Assembly (NCBI GenBank): GCA_964006375.1
Contig: OZ023266.1
Span: forward strand, 13,259,565-13,323,564
Source: Tillus elongatus
Lineage: Eukaryota > Arthropoda > Insecta > Coleoptera > Cleridae
Direction: 5' to 3'
Length of the DNA stretch: 64,000 bases
The notes under the pieces were generated by a model, which saw only the letters and a program-made list of their open reading frames with translations, did not search any database and was not told where the DNA came from. Positions 23,928-35,758 of this stretch are shown piece after piece. The translations under genes and the position numbers were made by a program. Position 1 is the stretch's first letter. Each line of letters starts with the position of its first letter.

Positions 23928-24420
23928 CCCTCATAGTGAAAAGTGGCAAGGATTTAAATCTGGTGAATGTGCTGGCCAAGGAACAGGAACATCATGACCT
24001 CTGCCAATCCATTTGCTGGGAAATTCCTCACTAAGGTAATCCCTCACAATGCGTCCAAAGTAGAGTGGTACACCGTCATGCATGTACCACATATCACGAC
24101 GTAATGCGATCGGCAAATCATCTAAAAATTCGGGCAAAGTTTGTTGCAAGAAGTGTAAGTAGCCTTCCGCTATTAGCCTATTAGGTAACCTTACGGGCCC
24201 AAACAAATGACAATCAATTCCTATCCACACATTAATTTTGAATTCGCGCTGAAAATGCCTTATATGAATTGCGTGTGGATTTTCGTCTGCATAATGGTGC
24301 TCATTATGAAAATTTGTAACACCTCGCGGCGTGAAACATGCCTTACTGTAAAAAGCACCTTTTTGTGAAAGTTTGCATCTAGCCTTCTTTTCTGACGCAT
24401 AATGACGATTTCAAAAAAGT
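23928..24420 (-). pseudogene. Mariner-type transposase fragment
   Basis: The - strand encodes a catalytic-domain piece: a 'YADENPHAIHI' region in a shifted frame (about 24290), 'NVWIGIDCHLFGPVRLP', the second Asp in 'YMHDGVPLYFG' (about 24080), then 'WPAHSPDLNPCHF' (about 23945). In the intact relative (8894-9997) the last block reads PLDFF; here the catalytic third Asp is replaced by Cys. It is frameshifted near 24230 and lacks the N-terminal DNA-binding part. It belongs to the same broad group as element B but to a different family. Confidence 0.75.
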
Positions 24421-25332
24421 GCTTCTGTCGTGTGGTGAGACGGGGTGGAGGGGGGAGGGGGATTGCGCCCATTGCCCTGCATTGTATCCGCGTCTGGCGT
24501 GAATATCGCTGCTACGTTTTTTGCGCCAAAAATTGTAAGCAGAATTTTTACTTCCGCTTTTTGACAAAGTGTATTTGTATGAATATTGGTCAGAATTACT
24601 TGATAATATTAACTTTTATTTATAATAAGTTTCAAGCAGCAAAAGTTTTGATAATGTACTGACGATAAAACGATGCTAGGTAGATAACTAGATATTGAAA
24701 ATAATTACCCCAATAAATCTCTCGCATCTAGAGTTTCCATAACTCCAACATAACAACGGTGTTCATTATTACGCGACTTTCATTATTATATCATAATGCA
24801 GATTATGCAAATGATGCTAATTTATTGCACCCGCTACTGCAGGTGTTTTATTACAGAAGCGCTACAAGCACAACAGGCTATCCAGTTTCGCTAATGCTAT
24901 AGTAATAAAATGAAACTCTGTCTCGAAAGTAACAGCAAAGCTCAACCCAATTAGTCTGTTTTCTTAGCGATGTTACGCAGAAAAAATTCGGAGGAGATCG
25001 CGACTTTATTATTATTACTTAAAAAAATATATTCTTCAAATGAGCGCGTGCTAACTTATTGCATTACACCATTTTTGAAATAACCTCAAAATTATGTACA
25101 AATTCTGAAATCCAAATTCAGGAACGTTATCGAACAGAGAGCCATGCCTATTGACAGCCTTGACATTTGCATATGATGTCACCTTCTTAACGTTATAATA
25201 AATCGTATTATTTAGTTTTAACATCAGAAAAACAACAATCTCTTTTTTTCGATAGTATGAAAAATAGTGAAAGAGTGAAACAGAAAGATTTCAGATTTTA
25301 ATAATACGGCTATCGCAAAAGAAAACTATGGA
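24421..25332. other. No feature recognised
   Basis: Noncoding AT-rich DNA between the transposase fragment and the LTR retrotransposon. Confidence 0.4.
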
Positions 25333-25668
25333 TGTTAATTGCACTTGTTGATATTAAATCCATACGTAAACGTTTAATATACTTTATTATTTCACTAACT
25401 GAATAAACTATATGATACATTTAACTATAAAACAATTACAACAGTACATGAGTACATAACAGATAACTGACCGAGCGTAGAGGACGTGTGTTCACTGTAG
25501 AGGTTGGTAGCGAGGAGAGAGAGAGAGATCGCCTGGTGTCTCTTATATGCCGTAGTTCTTGACAGCTGGCTGTCGCATAACGTAACGCAACGTTTAACTG
25601 TCAAGAGTATTTATGCAGAAACATAGAGTAGTGTTGACGGAAACACTGCGGCCGGAACCACCGCCACA
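25333..25668 (-). repeat. 3' LTR of the Ty3/gypsy element
   Basis: 336 bp with TG...CA ends (- strand TGTGGCGG... to ...CAATTAACA). A purine tract on the - strand (GAGAGGGGAGTA, plus 25669-25680) lies just inside it, as expected for the polypurine tract that primes second-strand synthesis. Confidence 0.85.
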
Positions 25669-25693
25669 TACTCCCCTCTCAGTGGCAACGCTA

Positions 25694-28600
25694 TTAGTTC
25701 AAGTATATTCGTGGAAATCGAACTCTACGTCCATGGCGTGTAGTTTGAACGGGAACTTCACTGTCACTTTCAGTTTCACTAGGTGTTGGACTTTCACTGT
25801 CACTTTCAGTTTCACTAGATGTTGGATTTTCACTGTCACTTTCAGTTTCACTAGGATGTCTCTGAGGCTGGAAAGTTGTCTGTTCGTTATCACAAAGAAT
25901 GAATGCGGGTTTAAGACGGTCAACAGAAATTGTCTCTTCTCCGTGTGATTTCTTTATTTTGAAGACTTCAGTTCGGGATAACACTTCAAAGGGGCCGTCA
26001 TAAACTGGTTTGAGGGTTTTTAGCGGAATATCAATGCGAACAAAAACAAAAGGAGCTTCCATAAGCTTAGGATGGACAAATACCTTTTTTGCAGTATGAT
26101 GTTTAAAATGTACTGGTCGAAGTTTCCTTATGTCTTCTTTCAGCTGAGATATAAGTGGTGGAACATCATGAGCTTGTGTGCTGTTGAAAAAGTCGGTGTG
26201 AAGTTTGATTGATTCTCCGTAGACTATTTCAGCGGGTGTTGAGCGATATTCTGGAATTATGTACGATCTGAGTCCTAGTAACACAATTGGCAATTTAACG
26301 ACCCAGTTTTTGTCCATATGAGCTTTCAAGGCCTGTTTCAGAACTCTATTCTATCTCTCGATTACACCATTTGCTGCTGGGTGGTAAGCTGTGATCTTGA
26401 TGTGGTCTGCATCTAGTGTTTTAGTGAGGTGTGTGAAAAGGCGGCAATCGAATTGTTTACCTCTGTCTGTGGTGATGTATTGTGGAACACCGAAACGTGA
26501 GATCCAGCATGATAAAATAGTGTTCGCTACTGTTTCTGCTGTAATATCTGACAATGGAATTGCTTCGGGCCATCGAGAAAAGCTGTCTATTATTGTTAAC
26601 AGATAGCGTTGACCTTGTGATGGTGGTAATGGTCCCACGATGTCAACATTTATATGCGAGAATCTTCTCATGGCTGGGGTGTATTGTCCAATGGCACTGG
26701 AAGTGTGTCTCCATATCTTGACTTTCTGGCAGGGAATGCAAGTTTTAGACCAAACAGATACATCGCGTTTCAATTTGGGCCAACAAAATCTATCCTGGAC
26801 CAGATCGACTGAAGCTGATATGCCTGGGTGAGATAAATTGTGAATAGAATCGAAAATCTTTCGGCGAAATTTGAGCGGAATGAATGAGCGAAGTTTCTTT
26901 GAAGAAGAATCGCAAATAAGATTCAATCCGTTGTCAAGAGGCATGTTTTGAAATTTGTATGAGGAAGATTTAGACTGCAGAAGGTGTTTGAGTTCCTCAC
27001 AAGATGACTGAGCTTGCGCAATTTCTTGGAGTGACACAGTGGAAGAAAGTGAAATTGTTTCAATGCGAGAACAATAGTCTGCGGGAATGTTTGTAGGACC
27101 TGGTATGTAGCGAATGTCTGTGGTAAATTGACCTAGGAAGTCTAAATGTCGTAGTTGCCTTGGAGATGCTTTATCGACGCGTTGTTCAAAAGCGTATGTC
27201 AAGGGTTTGTGGTCCGTATAAATGATGAAATGGCGACCTTCTAGCGTATATCTAAAGTATTTAACTGCCTGATAAGCAGCTAGAAGTTCGCGATCGTAGG
27301 TGCTGTAAGATTTTTGGGCTGAAGTAAGCTTTTAGAGTAGAAACCTAGGGGTTCTAGCGTTTGATCACGTAGTTGTTGGAGGGAAGCACCTACGGCATAA
27401 TCAGAAGCATCGACATGGAGAATCAGTGGTAGCGCAGAAGACGGATGAGCAATTAGTGTAGCGTTTTTTAGTGCCTCTTTCAAACGTTCGAATGCTTCTC
27501 GAGTCTGAGGAGTCCACTCGATTTTACGTTTGTCGCGTTTTTTGGCATTCTGGCAGAGGTCGAATAGTGGTTGCTGAATTTCCGCAGCACGTGGAAGAGA
27601 ACGACGGTAGAAATTTATGAGACCTAGAAATCTTCTGAGTTTTTCAATGGTATCGGGAAGAGGTAGGTCGGTAATAGCTTTGATGCGTTCAGGAAGTGGA
27701 AATAATCCAGATTTATTTACACGAAAACCTAAAAATGAAATTTCGGCCACTCGGAATTCACATTTAAATGAATTGATACGGATGCCGTTATCTTGAAGTG
27801 TCTGAAAAAGTTTTGCTAGATGCTCTTGATTTTCTTTTTCAGAGGCTGATGCAACGAGAATATCGTCAAGATAGGAGTAGGCAAAGTCAAGATGTCTTAA
27901 AATTGAATGTAAATATCTTTGAAATGTTTGTGCTGAATTACGAAGGCCAAATGAGGTTTTAACAAATTCGAATAACCGAAATGGAGTTATGACTGCTGTT
28001 TTGGGAATATCTTGAGGTGCTACTGGGATGTGATGGAAAGCGTGAATGATATCCAATTTTGAAAAAATACGTTTGCCTTCTAACTGGGCATTAAAATCCT
28101 GTAAATTTGGAATGGGATATTTGTCTGGGATTGTTTTAGCGTTTAGTGCTCGGTAATCCCCACATGGTCTCCATGAGCCATCCTTTTTTTTTGCACCATA
28201 TGGAGGGGGCTTGACCATGGACTTTTGGAGGGTCTACAAATTCCCAAGTTCATCATGTGCTGGAATTCTAGCTTTGCTTGAGCTAGCTTTTCCGGGGGCA
28301 ATCTTCTAGCTTTTGCAGTGACAGGTGGTCCTTCCGTACTTATAGTATGGAAGAACTCAACCTCTGGAAGGTTGCTAGAAGAAGTTTCCTTAGAAAGGTC
28401 AGGAAATTGTTGTAGCAATTTGAAGTACTGGTGTGTCGGGTCTACGAGATGAATTTTAGAATTAATTCCTGGTGGTGGGTTAGCACCGGTCTTAGAGAGG
28501 TTTGTCTTTGTATCGATTAAACGTCTATGTTTCATATCCACAAGTAAAGCAAACTCTGCTAGAAAATCAGCGCCTATAATTGGTTGCTTGATATCGGCAA

Positions 28601-28781
28601 GTGTGAAGGGCCAGCAGAACCTACGGCGTAAACCTAGATCCAAATCTAATAGTTGTTCGCCATAGGTATGAATAGGGGTCCCGTTTGCAGCATACAAGGT
28701 ACGTTTCGATTGAAATTTCCGTTGGTCGTGAGTGGGTGAAATAACTGAAATATCCGCTCCAGAGTCGATTAGACATTTCAT
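25694..28781 (-). pseudogene. pol: protease, reverse transcriptase, RNase H, integrase (frame-broken)
   Basis: Read 3' to 5' along the plus strand. Aspartic protease begins with 'CLIDSGADISVIS' (28780). Reverse transcriptase has 'KLDIIHAFHHIP' (about 28050) and 'YLDD' (about 27875). RNase H begins 'LILHVDASDYAVG' (about 27425). Integrase has an H-x3-H/C-x2-C zinc site (about 26870-26720) and Asp, Asp, Glu catalytic residues with 35 residues between the last two. The C-terminal tail contains three tandem SETESDSE repeats. Breaks: a frameshift near 28200 between protease and polymerase frames, one near 27310 in RNase H, and one TAG stop at about 26348 right after the catalytic Glu. It is not functional as a single polyprotein. 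Confidence 0.9.
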
Positions 28782-28858
28782 ATTGGAGCGTCTATCAAAA
28801 ATAAAAAGGCGGCGTGTTAGGTGGCTCTCGTCTCCTGCCGCGTGGAGGGAGTGCCTTA

Positions 28859-29629
28859 TTAGTTTTCCGACACATGTTTTGCTTTAAAATTGCAAGGTTG
28901 GATGCAACGTTTGGCCTTGTTGCCAAATCGTTCGTGATACCAACACGTGGAGGTTGAGGAATTTGTGTTTATGGAATTTCGAGAAAGCTTGGGTCTTTCT
29001 CGGGAGGTAGATCGAGAACGCGTTCGCAATTCGTTGACTGATGCTGTTAGCTTCTCTAATTGCGCTTCTAACTTGGCTAGCTTGTCGGGCTCGCGTGACT
29101 GAATTTCAGCCACGTTGTATTTATCTCCGGAATATTCCACGATTTTGTCTGCTATAACCGACAAATTTTCTAGAGAATCGTTGCTCGAAGCCAAAATTGA
29201 ACGAACGTTGACTGGTAAACGTTGTAGAAATAAAATTTTAAGGAAATCCTCTCCAATCTGACTACCGGCTAAAAACTTCATTTCGCGTAAAAGTTGCGAT
29301 GGTTTTCTGTCGCCTAATTCTAATTCTGTTAAAAGTTTATTTATTTTGCGACTTTCGGACTCTTCAAATTCTAATAAAAGACGTTTCATTAGATCTGAAT
29401 AGGGGGTTGATGATAATGGTTGGGTTAAAAAATCTGAAATTGACTCTACGACATCAGGACGGAGTATAGCGAGTACATGACTGAATTTTGTCTTTTCAGA
29501 ACTGATCTGCGATATATCGAACTGGGCGTCAACCTGCATTTGCCAGATTTTCACGCTACGTCTCCATATAGGAGGTAATTTTATTGCAACCCTTGCCATG
29601 ATATTGCTGCTTGAAGAATCTTCGGTCAT
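28859..29629 (-). CDS. gag-like structural protein of the Ty3/gypsy element
   Basis: 256 residues with an uninterrupted frame. The N-terminal half resembles the capsid-like domain of insect gypsy-type Gag ('LPPIWRRSVKIWQMQVDAQF' start). A coiled-coil-prone stretch lies at about 180-205, then a Ser/Arg-rich linker. A Cys/His cluster (C-x2-H-x9-C-x3-C, about 230-247) stands where a zinc knuckle would bind element RNA. It would form the particle in which reverse transcription occurs. pol follows in a different frame after about 75 bases. Confidence 0.8.
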   Translation of the reverse strand: MTEDSSSSNIMARVAIKLPPIWRRSVKIWQMQVDAQFDISQISSEKTKFSHVLAILRPDVVESISDFLTQPLSSTPYSDLMKRLLLEFEESESRKINKLLTELELGDRKPSQLLREMKFLAGSQIGEDFLKILFLQRLPVNVRSILASSNDSLENLSVIADKIVEYSGDKYNVAEIQSREPDKLAKLEAQLEKLTASVNELRTRSRSTSRERPKLSRNSINTNSSTSTCWYHERFGNKAKRCIQPCNFKAKHVSEN

Positions 29630-29787
29630 TGTGAAAAAAAAATCAGATAATTTTTAAATTAGAAAGGACTGACCTGTTTAGATATTCGTTTTCTATAGGC
29701 ATGAGCACGTGCGTGGAAGTTAGGCGACGTCGGCTGGAACATCAGGCTCGGCATCTTCGGCTTGCGGCACGGGGTCACCAATATGGA

Positions 29788-29919
29788 TGTTAATTGCACT
29801 TGTTGATATTAAATCCATACGTAAACATTTAATATACTTTATTATTTCACTAACTGAATAAACTATATGATACATTTAACTATAAAACAATTACAACAGT
29901 ACATGAGTACATAACAGAT
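29788..29919 (-). repeat. Truncated 5' LTR of the Ty3/gypsy element
   Basis: Matches 25333-25464 with one difference (A for G near 29827). The rest of the LTR, including the expected promoter region, is missing. The - strand just past its end reads TGGTGACCCCGTG, a plausible tRNA primer-binding site. Confidence 0.85.
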
Positions 29920-30663
29920 CCAACAGAGAGTCAATTACCCAGTCAGTGGTGTGTAAAACACTAACGAGATTTGGAGAAGCAGGTATTGTATATAACTTTT
30001 TCTACAAAAATTAGCTAAAAATTATAGACCGTTAAACCATAAACTTAACTAAAAATACCGCCAAAGTATCAGAGAAAGGGTCTACTTGAATTGAAATTTC
30101 TGGAAATATTTTAGTAAAATGGAGCACAATGACAATGTGAAACACGCGACATTTAATATAAAAACTCCCTATAACATTTCTGGGGGCTGAGTTTCAAAAA
30201 TATTTACATATCATTTTCTGTTACTAAAACAGCAATTGACAAGTACCTACCTATACCCATGATAACTTGAGAGAACAAAAAATCAAGCGTCTTTCGGTCT
30301 TTACTACTGTAATTACAATACTGCTTAGGAGCTTACGAGAAAAGAGGAAATACGCCTATCAGTAGCGATTAGTCTTCTACTTCTTTCACATTGTTATTGT
30401 TGTTTATTCTAACACAAGTCGTTAAGGGCGAGAATCGTGAACTTTCTGTGATATTTTATATAACGATAACATCTTTATGAGACTTGTACACCTGGAACGA
30501 CAAGGACACACGTTTGTGTCTTTGCAGGCCTTCTTAAAAGCGATGTTGCCGAGCTAAACATTTTCACCTACACTCACAGTTATAGTAAAAACGTCTTATT
30601 AGTAAATTTTCATTGAAAAAATTCTATTATAGGAGATTGCAAGCATTGAATTTTGAAAAAAAA
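29920..30663 (+). other. TAR fragment (30000-30140) and unassigned DNA
   Basis: The 30000-30140 part matches the start of the TAR repeat ('gctaaaaattatagaccg' to 'ttttagtaaaatgga'). The remainder holds nothing recognised. Confidence 0.5.
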
Positions 30664-31481
30664 AGGTAAATTTGCAGTTTAGCTCCCGAACGTTTTTCAA
30701 GTTTTCAGAAACCTGCTTAGGACCCCCCCCCTGGATCCACAAACCCCAAGAAAAATGTCTTGTTCACACCCCCCAAGGAAGTTACGGGACCAGGAGTGAG
30801 TAGGGGTGCTTGGAGGGGTAGGTAGTAAAAAGGAAATATGGGCAGAAAATTCGAATAAAACGGGCTTAAAAGCTGTCTTTTTCACATATTGAAGCCATAT
30901 CCCCCTTAAACCCTGCCTACCCCGCACAGCACCCCTATCCCCCCAGGTGCCGTAACTTTCTTGGCGGGTAGGAACAAGACATTTTTCTTGTGGTTTATGC
31001 AGCAAGGGTGGTTGTATGCACGCTAGGGGGAAGGAAAATCCCCACGACGAAGCAGCCACCACCAACCCCCCACCTCCGCCAGAAGTCGAACGGGGGGGGG
31101 GTGCTTCGTCGTAGGCATTTTCCTCTCGCCCCCTCGTGTGCATACAACCACCCTCGTTGCATAAACCACAAGAAAAACTTCTTGTTCATACCCCCGAAGG
31201 AAGTTACGTGACCTGTGGCAAATAGGGGTGCTGTGCGGAGTAGGCAGGGTTTAATGGGGATATGGCTTAAAATAGACAGCTTTCAAGCAGTTTTCTTCGC
31301 ATTTTCTGCTTATATTTCCTTTTTACTACCTACCCCGCCCAGCACCCCTATTCACTCCCAGTCCCGTAACTTCCTTGGGAGGTGTGAACAAGAAATGTGT
31401 ATTGTGCATCCAGGTGGGGTCCTAGTAATGTTTCTGAAAATAATTTTTTGAAAAGCGTTCGGGAGCTAATCTGCAAATTTA
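30664..31481. mobile_element. Palindromic foldback element, about 820 bp
   Basis: The left arm (30664 to about 31070) is the imperfect reverse complement of the right arm (to 31481). Outer 'ggtaaatttgcagtttagc' pairs with 'gagctaatctgcaaattta'. Inner 'gcaagggtggttgtatgcac' pairs with 'gtgcatacaaccaccctcg'. The spacer is short and GC-rich, with runs of C and G. Frames through it are by-products of the palindrome. No transposase is encoded; it is probably a non-autonomous DNA transposon. Confidence 0.85.
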
Positions 31482-31560
31482 CCAAAAAGAATTCAAATGA
31501 GCCCGAAAATTTGAAGCATTTAATAAAAAAATCACTACCATAACGCACTTGCTGCGTCCC
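31482..31560 (+). repeat. Shared hairpin terminus beside the foldback element
   Basis: Ends in 'accataacgcacttgctgcg' followed by 'tcccgaac', the terminus also seen on R250 and other repeats. Confidence 0.7.
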
Positions 31561-32299
31561 GAACTTTTTTTTTCTCTAGAATGGTGTATATTGAATTTGT
31601 CAACTTCATTAAAACACCGCCAGAGAAACTTATTAACCTCGGTTAAACACCGACAGACAACATATGCAACCTTAACAAAGACTGCACTAGGTACACCACT
31701 CACCGATATCTCACCTAACGCGGAACTTGTTTTAAGTACCTTGCGTTGACGTTAGTTGGATGTTGTTGTCAGTAGACAACCACACAACCACCGAGATCTG
31801 ACCGCGGCACTAGTTCTACACTTCTTTAAGTACCCGGCTGGGTTTTGTGTCAGACTTGTAACGGTCCCGCTGACGAATGTTTTGTTTTTTACTTGCTCAT
31901 TAGATTATCTGTGCCTGAGAGAATACATCTTTTCACGCAGCGTCTTCACGCACAAGTTAATCGAGAGCTGTTGGTCTCAACGGTCTTTATTGTTCGTTAC
32001 TTGGCAATCCTATTTACGACCCTCACTGGCGGTAAGCTTTGTCGGTATGTCTCTCAGCTGCCAAAATTAGCTATAAATTTTTTAATATATGCTTGTAGAA
32101 ATACTTATTTATCAAATAATTCTCTTCAACAAAAAACAATATAGAAGAGTATTACCTTACCCTTTTTGGCCGGTAGATCTCATCGAAAAGATTTTATCCT
32201 CTACTGGGAGGCTAGTAAGGTGTTTACCAAAGAATTATGTAGCGAATTTTCATGGTTTTTTTAATATTGATTCGAGAGTTTATTCGCTATTTATTTAAA
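31561..32299. other. Apparently single-copy DNA, possible 5' noncoding exon
   Basis: Not matched elsewhere in the window and less AT-rich. A strong donor-like GCG/GTAAGC lies at about 32029. Because the Star gene's first coding exon starts with an acceptor at 35527, an upstream noncoding exon must exist; this is one candidate place. No direct proof. Confidence 0.3.
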
Positions 32300-32640
32300 A
32301 AAGTCTGGACGCAGCAAGTGCGTTATGGTAGCGAATTTTCTTTAAAATACTTTTTAATAGCAAATGTCTTTCTTTGATGAAAGCAGGCATCAAACTTGGT
32401 TGCCTATATAGTAGAAACAATGTACCATATTTCATCGAAATAAATTTATTGTTTGAAAATATATAAACATTTTTCAAAAGTCTGAATGCCGCAAATGTGT
32501 TATGGAAGTGAATTTCCATAAAAACGTTTTTAATAGCAAATGCGAGCAGGCATCAATCTGATTATCGGTATAGCCTATGTAGTAGAAACAATGTACTATA
32601 TTTTATCACAATTACTTATGGTTTGAAAATATACAAAAAC
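32300..32640 (-). repeat. Two inverted, diverged R250-like copies in tandem
   Basis: Starting at 32301 and again at 32478, each has the hairpin terminus (second one degenerate), the 'aatagcaaatg' block and 'gtagaaacaatgtac', in reverse orientation relative to 7793-8042. Confidence 0.75.
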
Positions 32641-33205
32641 TGCTTGAAAGCTGTCTATTTGAAGCCATATCCCCATTAAACCCAGCCTACCCTGCACAGC
32701 ACCCCTATTTGCCCCAGGTCACGTTACTTCCTTGGGGGGTATGAACAAGAAGTTTTGCTTGTGGTTTATGCAACGAGGGTGGTTGTATGCACACGAGGGG
32801 GGGGGGGTCATACGACGAAGCAGCCCCCCGGTTCGCCTTGTGGCAGCGGTTGTAGGGTGGCTGCTTCGTGGTGGGGATCTTCCATCCCCCTCGCGTGCAT
32901 ACAACCACCCTCGCTGCATAAACCACAAGAAAAATATCTTGTTCATACCCGCCAAGGAAGTTACGGCACCTGGGGGAATTTTCTGCTCATATTTCCTTTT
33001 TACTACCTACCCCGCCCAGCACCCCTACTCACTCCTGGTCCCGTAACTTCCTTGGGGGGGGTGTGAACAAGAAACTTTTCTTGGGGTTTGCGGATCCAGG
33101 AGGAGCCTAGGTAGGTTTCTGGAAACAGTTTTTTGAAAAGCCTTCAGGAACTAAACTGCAAATTTACCGAAAATTCGCTACCAAAACGCACTTACTGCGT
33201 CCAGA
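32641..33205. mobile_element. Foldback element, second copy with internal deletion
   Basis: The same palindromic family as 30664-31481: 'cttcctt' and 'gaacaagaa' arms around a GC-rich centre (32800-32880). It ends with outer sequence 'aaactgcaaatttaccg' and the hairpin terminus at 33178-33205. The left outer arm is missing, and right-arm sequence between about 32972 and 32976 is deleted. Confidence 0.75.
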
Positions 33206-33288
33206 TTTGTTTCTTACAAACGCATCATATTTCGATAAAAAAATGCAAAAAAGCATTAACGAATTCTACGAAAATTAGTTTAAAAAAA

Positions 33289-33480
33289 CTATACACCCCT
33301 ACTCACTCCTGCTCCCGTAACTTCCTTGGGGAGTGTAAACAAGAAATTTTTCTTGATATTTGTGGATCCAGGGGGGCCCTAGGTAGGTTTCTGAAAATAG
33401 TTTTTTGGAATGCGTTCGGGAGCTAACCTGCATATTTACCGAAAAATCGCTACCAAAACGCACTTACTGCGTCCAGATTT
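33289..33480 (+). repeat. Foldback arm fragment with hairpin terminus
   Basis: Repeats the right end of the preceding copy ('cacccctactcactcctg' to 'tactgcgtccagattt'), so the outer arm occurs twice in direct orientation. Confidence 0.7.
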
Positions 33481-33529
33481 CTTACAAACGCATCATATTT
33501 CGATAAAAAATTTAAAAATGCATTAACGA

Positions 33530-34345
<816 letters not shown>

Positions 34346-35526
34346 TTCTGTAGAATCAGCAGAATGGTACGGTAGCTAAAAAATCCGACCGTAACAAGTT
34401 TCAAAAATCGGTTTTGGAATGCGAAGATTACGAAAAAAAATCGCATTTTTAACAACCCATGTGTTCTTCACAACGAAAATTTTTTGACCACATATTTATA
34501 AACACTTTATATCTTATAGAGTTGCGTAAGATATCACCCTGTAAAATATTGCACACCAACTATATAACATGCAATTTTTTCTTCGTCCTCTCCTACACAG
34601 TGACGCCCCTGACTGAAGCAGATTTTTCTGGTTGCGACGGCAGGGCGACATCTCTTTTAGAGTGTGATGATAATGGGTATCTATAGCCACCATGCATATT
34701 GTATTCCTTTATCCATGTGTATGATTTCAGGTAATTAATTATAATGTTTCCATCCATTCATTCGTCCATTTATACAGTAAGGTTTATGCCAGTTTTTGCT
34801 ACAGATTATTTTAAACACTCTATATGAATTTAAACTAGGTACTTACATGGATCCTCACTGCAGAAACATCAACATTTGAAAACCCAGAAGATAAATTTAT
34901 TTTATCCACATTTCTAAAAATGTTTTGGCACTATCTTTCAAGATTCTGGCAACAGTGTTAAAGAGTCCCGTCTTCTTCTTTTCCGGCAGGTCATTGTAAT
35001 TTAACACACTAATACATGCACGTACGTTTTTGTTGTAAAATACGTTTATAAAAGGTGTTATTGTTTAAATCTCATTGTTAAAATTTCTATAAAGTAATCC
35101 GTTCGAATCCTAAAATAATGTTTCGGCTGTAGCAATCGATAAAATTGCTATCATCATTGCTGTAGTTCAGTTTTATTCGAGGTAAGGAACGAGAAAGTTG
35201 GTTATACATCCTCAAGACATTTCTAACTTCTATACGTTCTATGATGTTAACTTACAAACAGTGTGTTTTCAGAATGAGTGAATCATTCTTAATTGTTGAT
35301 AATTAAGCTGGATGATCGAAGGATTATATAGGTCATTCTTTTGTCACCTGAACAGTGAGCTTTCTTCTGTGTTGCTGAATAATTTTAGAAGCTGTTTTTG
35401 TCGAGATGAAGCTCTTTAATATATTCAGTTATCAGTTTAATAAGAAGGCAACAAAACAGAAACAAAATGTACTGCACATTTGAGTAACAGTCTTCAGTAT
35501 GATTACTAAATTGGGTTTAATTTCAG
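34346..35526. other. Upstream region/intron before the first Star coding exon
   Basis: Not coding. A block at 34627-34675 resembles 20023-20070. The stretch ends in the acceptor 'tttaatttcag' of the Star exon at 35527. Confidence 0.5.
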
Positions 35527-35758
35527 ATTATAGAAACGATGTGCAACACAACGGAACAAAATCAAAACAATGTGCCTGTATCGAATAATGGAATGAATCA
35601 AGTGCCTCCTAAACCCATAAAACAACACTCGAATGAATTAGATGTAGATATTTTACTCAGGAAATTCTCTCCGTTAAGACGGATTCTACCTGTAGCGTTG
35701 TGCCTTTTTGTTTTTGCCGTTGTGTTGACTGGTTTGGTAGTTTATATGAATGTTACAG
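35527..35758 (+). CDS. Star: Star exon with start codon and membrane segment
   Basis: Acceptor 'tttcag' ends at 35526. Twelve untranslated bases precede ATG 35539. The donor is at 35759 (ACAG/GTAACT). It codes the cytoplasmic tail and transmembrane helix. Confidence 0.8.

Larger units (their letters stand above)
25333..29919 (-). mobile_element. Ty3/gypsy LTR retrotransposon with truncated 5' LTR
   Basis: A - strand element with gag, then protease, reverse transcriptase, RNase H and integrase, in the order of the Ty3/gypsy group. The 3' LTR is at 25333-25668. The 5' LTR survives only as 132 bases (29788-29919). No env-like frame was seen, so it is not of the envelope-bearing type. The two LTRs share 132 compared bases with one visible difference, so insertion was recent even though the genes carry several breaks. 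Confidence 0.9.

Noticed and set aside
25699..25948. Independent gene overlapping the pol tail on either strand
   Set aside because: Both alternative frames are shadows of the SETESDSE repeat DNA in the Ty3/gypsy element.
30697..31211. GC-rich overlapping reading frames of 60-150 residues
   Set aside because: They mirror each other on both strands because the DNA is palindromic, and they match no protein family I recognise.
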